From Centrapalus pauciflorus (lineage: Eukaryota; Streptophyta; Magnoliopsida; Asterales; Asteraceae), in the NCBI GenBank assembly GCA_020465985.1, contig JAANYP010001197.1:92001-156000 (forward strand): a DNA stretch of 64,000 nucleotides. The letters are read 5' to 3'. The position numbers were made by a program, and so were the translations under genes. The notes beneath the pieces are model-generated. The model was not told the origin of the DNA and made no database searches. It saw only the letters and a list, made by a program, of their open reading frames with translations. Below are positions 55,324-64,000 of the stretch, piece by piece. Each line of letters begins with the position of its first letter. Within the stretch, counting starts at the first letter, position 1.

Positions 55324-58300
55324 TTATTCAGCCTTATCATATGCCTTTTCAATTCTTGCATCAATTTCTTCTATCTCACTTCTGAGGAACATGAAGTCAG
55401 GACTTTCAAGTTTTCCTCTTTCATAGAAGACTTTAAGCTGCTCCCAGATAATGACTCTCCATCTTGCATGCTGTTCAAAAGCCTTTGAGAGTCTGAATGC
55501 AATGAACTTCTTAAGGCTGTCTTTATGAAGATCTGAAGCTCTTTGGAAACACATTCTACTTGTCAACGGGTCCACAAAGAATACCCCAAGTTTAGGCTCT
55601 TCTATAAATTTACCTTCTTCAGGCTCAACTCCCTCAGGCAAGCTATGATCAATTCCTTTGATTTCAATAGCATACATACCCTGTTCAATCATCATGATCA
55701 GCTCTTCAAGCTTTGTATCCTTTTTCTGCCTCCTGGGATTAATCATGGGTTGCACCAGTGAGGTACCCTTGATTTGTTCTTCAGGAATCAAGCCCAGGTC
55801 TTTGACCTTCTCCATCAACTTTTTGACGTATGTCCTGATAGTTTGAGCAGTTTCAGATTTTGATCTGCTCAGGGCAATAGCCGACTCAACCCATTCCCTA
55901 TACCCCATGCAGGTAATGTCAGTAGATTCATAAGCTTCCAACTCAGGATCCTCAGCACCTAGCCTGGTGATTTGAAGTTTCCACTGTTTGCCTTTTCTTG
56001 ATATTGGGACAGCTTTAACAATAGTTTCTCTAGTAAGTCTCCTGTTAGCAACATCGAAGAACTTCTTCCTTGCCATATTGTCAAAGTGAACTTGGGCTTT
56101 AGCTGATGAGGATACATGCTTTGATTTGGTCACCAAGACCTGTGTACTCTGTTCCTTCTCTCTCTTTACCAACCACTGACTTATTGGCAGCCTCTATCAA
56201 TTTCCTTTGAACATCCAAGGAGGGAATTTTGATCTTTCTTGCCTCCTTGTATGCAAGGGCTTTAGCAGAGGCTGCTTCCTTTTTCTTACTTTCAAGGATC
56301 TGAAGCTGCTCTTGTTTCCACTTATAATAAGTCTCTAGTGGAATGCCCATTTCTTTGGCTTGAGATTTGTCAAATTTTAGCTGAGCAGCTTTGAGATAGT
56401 CAGTGTCCACAGAGGCTTTCCCTTTCCCTTTTGCTAATTTAGTTTGAAGAGCTTCAATTTCTTCTTCTTCTTCTTCTTCTTCTGTTTGTTCCAAAATGAA
56501 GTGTCTCCTTCTGCTTGACCTGTCCTCAAGAATGGATTCCTCCCCCTTAGATGGTGCAAGGTTTCGAGATCCAGCCCGAGTAGGCTGAGCAGCAGTTGTA
56601 GAGACAGTTGAGGTACCTGCAGCTTCACCAGTTTGTACTTGTACTGCTGCTTGGGTTACTGATGCTGATTTCTCCTTAGAGGGAGATGATGATTTCCCCC
56701 ACTTAGACTTTGTCTTCAAGGCAGATTTTGACTTCTCCTCCTTTTGAAGGAGATGACACAGAGCCTTCAACATCAGGTCTGCCAGAAGGAACGAATCCAA
56801 CAGGCTGGACAGCAGCAGGTTTGGTGACAGGTCTTGAACCAACCACGCTATGCACTAAGAAAGCCAGGTTGTCCTTAACTTCTGCTAGCTGGGTAACACA
56901 GTTTTGAAGAGAAGAGGAATGAGAACTCGCAAGGGATGGTAGCTGAGAAATAGCAGCCCTATTAGTTTCTATGAACACCAAACTTTGAAGCTGTGCAAGA
57001 GTGAGTTCAAGGGACTCGTGCATATCATCAAAGTTTGCTGCCACATAAATTGACAGGGATACCACTAAGGTATATAGAGAAGCCAGTGTGGAGGGTAGTG
57101 CGGTAGAACAGGTTTCATCAAGACCTGACAGCTGTTGGGAAACAGCTACCAGGCTGGACACAGAGTCCTGTTGGTGTGTAAGAATGGAGGATAGGGGGAG
57201 AGTTGTTACAGCTGTGCAGTGAGTGCAAGTAGATGAGAGGAATGATCAGGTTGGGTAGCAGGGATTGGAAAGGAAGACTTGAACGAATCAAGAAAACCTT
57301 GAAGCTGAGCAGACACGAAGTCTGTTATGAGAGATCGGAGGGAAGTCATAGATGATTCCAAAGAACCAACTTTGTTGGAGAGCATAGAAAGCTGGTCCTT
57401 CAAAGAGAGTTCTTTGGGGGATGGAGGTGTATGGGTTGACTGTTTGGATAGAGTGGATGGGGATGAGTGTGATGGTGAGGATTGTGGAGTTTGGGGGTCA
57501 GTGGGTGATGGTAGGGATACTTTAGAGAGTAATTCCATAGCCTGGAAATAAGTTAAATGGCCCATCTTGGAAGGATCAAGGGGACCTTCAGCAGTGGTTG
57601 TAGTTGCATCATGAGGTGAAGGAATTCGAGATGGTGGCCTTTCAGATGTTACTGGTATTATAACACCTTCATCAAGACCTTGGGTGGTTTCCCCAGAAGT
57701 GCCCTGGTTTGCAGGCACCTCTTCATGGGGAATGGGGATATGCATTTCAACATCATAAGTGGTGAAAACTGATGATGGAATGTGCAGTTGGGGAGCAGCT
57801 TCACCAGAGGGATGTTCCATTCCCTGAGGTTCATCAGCTTGGGTTATTTGGTCTCTCAACAACTGTTTGGTGTTGAATAGCTGTGTCATGAAGAACAGAA
57901 GATGGAGGCTGATCTGCTGGATAGTCTGTTCCAGCAGCTTTGGCACCTTGTGCACACTCAGGGTGTGTAGAAGAAATATGAGGTGGAGACTGTGTGGACT
58001 CAGTATGGAGTGGAGTGAACTCCTGTATTTCAATATCCTCAGCCTGTTGTGAGGCTGGGATATTGGATGTGGTAGTCTCCAGTTCTACAACTGGTTCCTT
58101 TTGTGAGGAACCAGAGGGATCAGGCTAACTTGGTGTTGACTCAGTTTGAAGTGAAACCTGCTCCAAATTGGCTGCACTTACTCCCAAAATAGGAGAAGCA
58201 AAGGAAGCAGGGGTTGCTTCTTTTTCAACTGACTCCTATTGGGACAGGTCAGAGGGGCTAGTTTGAGTAGATGGTTTCTTTTTGGCTACGGATTTCTTCC

Positions 58301-58819
58301 TTAGCATATTATAGGTTGTGAGAGAGGATGTGAGGGATGGATGTTGTGGAGAGGTGATGTGGGGTTCTGATTGGACTGGTGGGGAGACTGGGCTAGAAAC
58401 AGGATGTTGTTCCTGTTCCATAGTCTCAGGTGCCACAGAGGCACCAACACAAAGGCTTCAGGTTCAACGGATGAACCAGGGTGACTAGCCTACTCCCCCT
58501 CAGCCACTGAGACTGATGGGGCAGACTTAGCTGTTTTAGCCTTCTTGCGGACAGGCTCAGCTTCTCTGGTTTTCAAGGCACGTTTTACCATTTTAGGCAT
58601 TGATTTGTATTTTCCTTTGGGAGCAGTGACTGGATTTACATTCTGAGTAGATGGTCCTTCCACTATAGATTCATAACCTTTCCCAGTATAGGTTTTGGGA
58701 ATGATTAAGTTTGCAATGTAGTTGGTGGGTTTGATTGTGAGCATGGTGTTGACCGAGGGGTGCTTCTCAACATCATCACCAACGAACACATGTAGAAAGG
58801 GGTTATTTTGGGAAGCCAT
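55324..58819 (-). pseudogene. S5 env-like gene remnant
   Basis: ATG at 58819 (MASQNNPFLHVFVGDD), the MAS start also seen in S2, S3 and S4. Then VEGPSTQNVNPVTAPKGKYK, basic patch KKAKTAKS, a Pro/Ser/Thr-rich middle with SPHDATTTTAEGPLDPSK, a coiled-coil-like part (KVGSLESSMTSLRSLITD), Lys/Glu-rich DNA with a run of Glu codons (about 56455-56480), and a C-terminal part RKKFFDVANRRLTRETIVKA and MGYREWVES. Several stops and frame changes (58489, 58235, near 58034, 57205, 56700, 56100-56170) disable it. No signal peptide or membrane segment seen. Promoter candidate 112-119 bases upstream of the ATG. Confidence 0.75.
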
Positions 58820-58899
58820 GTAGGATAGTAGAGTAGATGCACAAGTTTGGACACTAAGTCTTTTTAGGGTTTTTTTTAGAGATTTATGGAAGCAGTAAC

Positions 58900-58938
58900 G
58901 AAGAAGAAGAAGATGAAACAGTTTTTTGGGTATTTATA
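58900..58938 (-). promoter_or_regulatory. S5 env core promoter candidate
   Basis: On the minus strand TATAAATA (58938-58931), then after 17 bases a CTT repeat (58913-58900), then about 80 bases of leader to the env ATG. Same pairing as S1 and S3, but here without an intron-sized gap. The nearest of the three to a textbook plant core promoter. Confidence 0.5.
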
Positions 58939-59519
58939 GGATTTGAATGTGAGTGAGTAGGAGAGAGAAAGGTTTGGGCGGTTGATTTGAAATGTTACTA
59001 ACGGAAAACGGAACGGTTTGCCACGTTAACACATTTGTAAGACCAACTTGACCTTTTTAACCACTAACACACGTAACACACATTTCCACAGGTAATTAAG
59101 ATAAATAAATACTTAATTTAAATAACTTATATGTGATAAAATGTTAAACAAAAACTGATGTTCTAAATTGTTGTCCAAACCTGTGATGAACTGATTTCAT
59201 CAAGCACTAATCATTCTATAAGCTGTTCATGAAACCTGTGCGGCTATATGTGAATAGGTTTCATTGTGAAACATGTTCTATAGCTGAACAGGTTACAAGG
59301 CATTGCTTTAAATGACAGATTAACAGAGTGAGTAGGATGGAATTTTGTACAACAGAACAGTCTTGACTTTAAAACTTATTTTGTCAAACCTGTTATATGT
59401 CCAAGCTGTCCAAATTTTAGAAAAAAATGGCTAAGTACAGAACAAGTGAAACCTGTTCTGTCCAAGCTATTCTGTAAAATTTGGACAGATTTGAACAAGT
59501 GACTTTGGAACATCAATGA
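58939..59519 (-). other. S5 spacer upstream of env promoter
   Basis: AT-rich, with several stretches alike (CTGTTCA, GTCCAAGCTGT). No ORF. Presumably pol-env spacer of S5; T3 begins at 59520. Confidence 0.5.
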
Positions 59520-59709
59520 TGTAACAACCTAACTTTTGTCGATCGTGTAATGTGTGATTTGAGATAATAATATAATTTTTATTATATTATTTATGTTGCA
59601 AATTAATTAAGTAAATTTGATTTCTAAATTATACTTAGGATATAATTAAAATGAGTAAAATAAAAGAGATGTAAAATACAAAAATAGAAGTGGGTTAAAT
59701 GTAAATGAA

Positions 59710-59795
59710 GTATTTAAACCTCAAAATGATCATTTAAGATCATTTAACACAAATTAACTCTCTCTCTAATCTCTCTCTATCTCTCGGATATTTCA
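59710..59795 (+). promoter_or_regulatory. T3 LTR core promoter candidate
   Basis: TATTTAAA (about 59711-59718), then a CTCTCTCT-type tract from about 59758. Same order and spacing as the T2 promoter candidate. Confidence 0.45.
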
Positions 59796-60317
59796 ACAAA
59801 ATTACAAGAAATTCATCATAAATTGCAATCAATTGAGGAATCAAGGCATTAAAGGTTACAACATCATCAAAGCTTCATTAATCTACAGAAATTTCAAGGT
59901 AATGTTCGATTTAAATTCAAAAAAAATTTAGTATGTTGGTTCGGTTTTTATGAAGAACTGAAATCAAGAATTAAAAATATAAATTTTGATGTTGCATGTG
60001 TATGAATTCAAGAGATTATGATAAATCCAAGTTAATAAAAGTATTAGAAACAAAAATTTGAGGATAGATCATTCAAAATTTGTACAAATCGGAATTTTTA
60101 TGAAAAAGGATGTTCTTGACAAAAATGATAAATTTTGGATGATCTTGATCAAAATATGATGTTATTGATAGGGAAATTAGTATAAAATTAACCCAATAAA
60201 TCATAATATATCAATATAATTAATTGCATGTTGATTACAACGATTTTGGGAAATTTTTATGAAAAATCCGAATGAGCATCTTCAAGAACATCAAGAACAA
60301 ATTTTCTTGAAATTCTA

Positions 60318-60604
60318 AGTCCTGAGTCCGGATTCGGTTGGAACCGAATTCGGATGATGTGCCCAATTCGGATACTTCACAAATTCAGACAACATTATTT
60401 CGGATTTAATGATCCGAATTCGGTACCTATATAGAATTTAATCCTAATTCGGATGTGACATTGCGAATCCTGAATGATCCGAATTAGATTGCCACTTCGG
60501 ATGTGCCTGAATCCAGATATATCCGAATCCAGATCCCAATCCGGGCTGATCCGAAATGATCCGAATCCGGGTCCCAATCCGGATCCGGGTTGGTCCGAAA
60601 CCCA
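60318..60604 (+). repeat. T3 LTR array of CCGAATTCGG motifs
   Basis: More than a dozen variants of ATTCGGAT, CCGAATTCGG and GATCCGAATCCGG in 290 bases. It occupies the place of the TTCGAA/TTCGAGTTTG array in T2, but with another core. Downstream of the TATA, hence in the RNA leader. Confidence 0.85.
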
Positions 60605-61924
60605 ACTTTTATATAGTTGATATTTCAATTAAATGAATGATTATATATATTGTTAAATATATAAATAAAGGACTTTTGAGAAATATTGAGACAGAGAATA
60701 ATTTGAGAATAAATAAATTATCAGAATCAGATAAAATTCAAGAATTTAATGACCCAAAAGATGATGGAATTCCATGATAATGATGATGATAAACAATGAT
60801 GAAATTAACATGATTTTATCATGAATGATTTTGAACAGGTTCAGTATATTCTGAACAAAGATTAAAAGACTTAAAGACTTGAAAGCGGGTCTCTGATTTG
60901 AAAAGAATTGACAGAACAGATTGACAAAGATAAAATCCTGAGATAACTCAGGTGGCAGATTCTTATATCTGTTTGACCAAGACCCAGATCAGTGAGTTAT
61001 AGATATTCAGATTGAACATGCATAAGATCCGGTTGAGATATATTGCTGCTGTTAGATTTATTGACATTCATTTATCAGCTGGAATGAAACCAGTGCACAC
61101 CATGGATGGGTGTTGCCCAGTGGATCATGATAGCTATTTGATTATCTTTTCATATTGCATTTAATATTACTTCAGACTTTGCTTTATGATTCATTACTAT
61201 CATGACTTCTAAGACATATGCTTCCATCATTGATCAGACATTTGATAGATTGATTCAGCTTGACTAGCCCTTATGGTCTATTGTTCTAGACCCGGCTATT
61301 TCACCAGTTCTTATGAATTGGTAATGACCTCCGATGTTCCGCCATATTGACTTATTGGTAGCTAGCCCAGTATGTGGCTGATCCCCACGATTTAAGCGTG
61401 AGTGTGGCTTGAACATCATCCGATCTTATGATACTATATCTCAATCATGAGGGCTGTAGCGGCAGCCAAGACATATCACGCTAAGACTAATGACTCCGCT
61501 TGACACGCATGTTGATATTGAAAATCTATAAACTCACTAAGCTTTGCTTACAGATGTTGCTTTAATATTTTACAGGAAAAGCCAAAGGAAAATCACCTGC
61601 AGGACCTAGTACTTAGGTCATTCAAGATCCAAGTTTTGAAGCTTTCTTAGACCACTACTCAGCAAACTTTCTGGTACTGATTGGAAGACAGCAAATGTGG
61701 TGATTCTGGGTAGACTTGATGTGATGTATGATGTTATGATTAGATTAGATGTTACCCTTTTTATAACTTTAATTTGAAATATGTAATCTGTATCCTAATA
61801 TGTAATGTACATGTAATTTTTAATTCCGCAATTAATTACCCTATCTTAGTATGGTTGATATTGTGTTGCAATCTATGGGACCTAGACTCTGAGGACTGCC
61901 CCGGAAGGGGAGGTCTTCACAGGA

Positions 61925-61936
61925 TGGTATCAGAGC
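61925..61936 (+). other. T3 primer binding site
   Basis: TGGTATCAGAGC three bases after the LTR. Confidence 0.9.
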
Positions 61937-62120
61937 ACTAGTTTGAGTGAATCAAGTATTACGTGAGTATACTTGGTCTCAAACTGAAGCAATACATATG
62001 TATCAATCATTTAGGAGGTTTGAACTGAGATAGGATGTACAGACTACTAGGATGGGAAAAAGGGTACATAGATCTAAGTCTATAAACTGATAGCTAATTG
62101 ATTTTAATTTTCAGTAGAAG

Positions 62121-64000
62121 ATGTCAGGATCAGGATCAGGTGATATTCCCAGCAACATGAACCCACAACAGATGTTTGAAATGATGCAACAACTTCTAGC
62201 CCAACACTCAGAACAACAGAACAAAATAATGCAAGAACAGTTTCAGGCCAGAGATGAGGCCGAAGCTAAAAGACGTGAAGAAAAGAAAAATAAGAGAAAA
62301 GAAAAGCAAGTCCAGAATGACGAATCTGATTCTGATAACACAAACCCTGAAACTCAAATTGCTCAGCCTAAAGGTTGCAAATTTAAAGATTTCAAAGCGA
62401 GCGGTGCCCTGAATTTTGAGGGTACAGTGAATCCGATTCAGGCGATGGATTGGATTAGTCATACCGAAGAGATCTTTAGAATCTCTGACTGTTTAGACTC
62501 CAAGAAAGTAAGTTATGCGTCCGCGTTATTTGTCGGTGCTGCACGTGCCTGGTAGAAAACTCAGAGAAGTATCTACGGCGAAGAAATAATTCAGACTCTA
62601 GAATGGAACCAATTTCTCGACATGTTCAACGCAAAGTACTGTCCAGTCGATCAACAAGATAAGATGGAAGTCCAATTGATGCAGGTGACTCAGGGGACAA
62701 AGACTGTTGATGAATACGAGCACGAATTCTCAAGACTATGCGGCTACTCTTCCTATCAAGTAGCTACCGAGGAAAGAAAGATGAATAGATTTCGTGTAGG
62801 ACTTAATCCAAGATACAGACATCCGATGTGCGCTATCAAATATAAGAGTTATCTGGAAATGGTAGAAGCAGCGAGACAGATCGAGCGAGGATACTTAGAG
62901 TACGGCGATCAGCTATACGCTCCAACGACTAACCCAATGAATCCGTCTCCTCCGAAGAAACAAAGATTTGGCAGATTTTTCTAGCCAAATAAGTCGCAAT
63001 CTCAGCAATCCCATCAGCATAGTTCACAACAGAAAGCACAAGTTTACTCCCTCACGAACGAACCACGATTCTGCAAGCAATGCAGAAGATCACATATGGG
63101 ATTGTGCAATCCAGATGATGTTACTTGCTTTGCGTGCAACATGATCGGTCACAGTAGTGAAGAATGTCCACAGCAGGGACGTGGATGTGCAAAGTGCGGG
63201 AAAAGAGGACATTTTATGTACCAGTGTCGTAGTGGATCGCGTTAACAGTCACAGTCATCAGCTGGAGGGTCTACAGTTAAGAGTTCTGCTGCAACGCCGA
63301 CTGCACGAACCCGAGCTTTCCAAATCACAGCCGAGGAAGCAAAAGAAACACCTGACGTAGTTACCGGAATGTTCTCGCTTAACTCGATTCCGGCTCGTGT
63401 ATTATTTGATTCTGGCGCAAGTCGTTCTTTCATATCAACCTCTTTTGCACGACAATTATGTAAGTCTCCATCAAAGCTTCCCGTGATATTAGACATTGAG
63501 ACAGCCAATAACAATTTCGTTATGGCTGATTCCGTTTATCGTAATTGCACACTACTTGTTGATAATATCGTATTCAATCTCGACCTCATCCCGATTCCGT
63601 TGAAAGAGTTTGACGTCATCATCGGCATGGATTGGCTAATGAATAACGAGGCTACAATTATCTGCAACCGGCGAGCCATTAGAATCAAGTCTTCAGACGG
63701 CCGAGTATTGGAGATCAAGGGCGAGAAGAGGAAAGGTGCACATTGTTTCATATCTATAGAAAAGGCTCATAAATACTTGTCTAGAGGTCACGACTCCTAT
63801 CTTTGTTATGCTCTATCTGAGTCCAGCTTTGAAAAGAAATCTTTGTATGATATTCCTATCGTCTGTGAGTTCCCAGACGTATTTTCTGATGACATTTCCG
63901 GAGTACCACCGGAACGTCAAGTCGAGTTTAGTATTAACTTGGTTCCTGGTGCGGCTCCTATCGCAAAAGCTCCATACAGACTTGCACCTGCATAAATGCA
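62121..64000 (+). pseudogene. T3 gag and protease, running off the window
   Basis: ATG 62121 (MSGSGSGDIPSNMNPQQMFE), Gln-rich and charged start, capsid domain (MDWISHTEEIFRISDC, KTQRSIYGEEIIQTLEWN), CCHC knuckles CFACNMIGHSSEEC and CAKCGKRGHFMYQC, and protease VLFDSGASRSFIS with the Asp-Ser-Gly triad, then IIGMDWL. The frame is never shifted, but four in-frame stops are present: TAG 62553-62555 (T2 has Trp), TAG 62982-62984 (Arg in T2), TAA 63242-63244 (Tyr in T2) and TAA at 63993-63995 (Glu in T2), the last one codon before the TAG of T2. RT lies beyond the window. Confidence 0.9.

Larger units (their letters stand above)
32713..59519 (-). mobile_element. S5: reversed Sirevirus-like element split by T1, cut by T3
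   Basis: The 3' LTR occupies 32713-33736 and 54946-54976, separated by T1. Then, on the minus strand upstream, come polypurine-like DNA, a decayed env-like gene (55324-58819), a promoter candidate and leader DNA to 59519. T3 begins at 59520. gag, pol and the 5' LTR are not in the window. Same family as S6 (LTR and env alike). Confidence 0.8.
59520..61921 (+). repeat. T3 5' LTR
   Basis: TGTAACAACC to GGTCTTCACA, 2402 bases, the same ends as T2. TATTTAAA near 59711 with a CT repeat at about 59758-59795 is the core promoter candidate. The last 1 kb matches T2 best (CATGGATGGGTGTTGCCCAG). Confidence 0.9.
59520..64000 (+). mobile_element. T3: 5' part of a Ty3/gypsy element, same family as T2
   Basis: 5' LTR, primer site and gag-protease run off the window end. 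Leader, gag and protease are highly similar to T2, the LTR less so. Inserted into S5. The missing 3' side prevents a target-duplication check. Confidence 0.9.

Noticed and set aside
55324..58819. Host gene with a coiled coil on the minus strand
   Set aside because: Homologous to the S6 copy next to an LTR with polypurine tract; broken in several places; lies at the env position.
1..64000. tRNA or rRNA genes
   Set aside because: Only the short tRNA-complementary primer sites were found; no cloverleaf or rRNA-like stretch noticed.

Overview
The window is plant repeat DNA. I find no host gene, rRNA, tRNA or CRISPR array. Nearly every recognisable protein is a piece of a Ty1/copia (Sirevirus-like, with an env-like third gene) or Ty3/gypsy (chromovirus-like, with a chromodomain-type tail) LTR retrotransposon. 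AT-rich spacers, initiator-methionine tRNA primer sites (TGGTATCAGAGC) and TATA boxes in the LTRs all fit a higher plant. The style of the gypsy proteins and of the env-like N-domain recalls Asteraceae genomes; this is from memory and unproven.

Names used here. Sirevirus-like: S1 (+, 1-5928, 3' half), S2 (+, about 6785-28599, old, broken), S3 (+, 10612-25023, complete), S4 (-, 28600-32712, 3' part), S5 (-, 32713-33736 plus 54946-59519), S6 (+, about 37050-42159, 3' part). Gypsy-like: T1 (+, 33737-54945), T2 (-, 44918-54251, complete), T3 (+, 59520 to window end).

Layout. S1 keeps its RT/RNase H end, a long spacer, an env-like remnant and a 3' LTR. S2 keeps gag, part of pol and three tandem copies of its RNase H end. 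S3 sits inside the first of those copies with perfect LTR ends and a GATTG target duplication. S4 enters the S2 env gene in the opposite orientation. S5 enters the S4 env leader, T1 enters the S5 LTR, T2 enters the T1 3' LTR (duplication ATGGA), and T3 enters S5 upstream of its env gene. Nesting along S2>S4>S5>T1>T2 is five deep. S6 is a 5'-truncated fragment lying in place of most of T1 gag-pol.

How the parts work together. Within an element the LTR drives transcription, the leader carries the primer site, gag-pol makes the particle and the copying enzymes, the polypurine tract primes plus-strand synthesis, and Sireviruses add a large 3' env-like gene. Almost every pol gene here is broken; the S3 env-like gene is the one long intact gene (1230 codons).

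Most interesting signals: (1) arrays of short TTCG-containing motifs in leaders of S1, S3 (twice), T2 and T3, each with an element-specific core, downstream of a TATA box and upstream of an ORF; (2) TATA plus CT-rich core promoters ahead of the env-like gene in S1, S3 and S5; (3) a conserved pyrimidine-tract/ACAG acceptor just before the env ATG in four copies, with a GTGAGT donor in S3; (4) a 57-bp GT-AG intron candidate inside the T2 reverse transcriptase; (5) an intact env-like gene next to a pol with several lesions.
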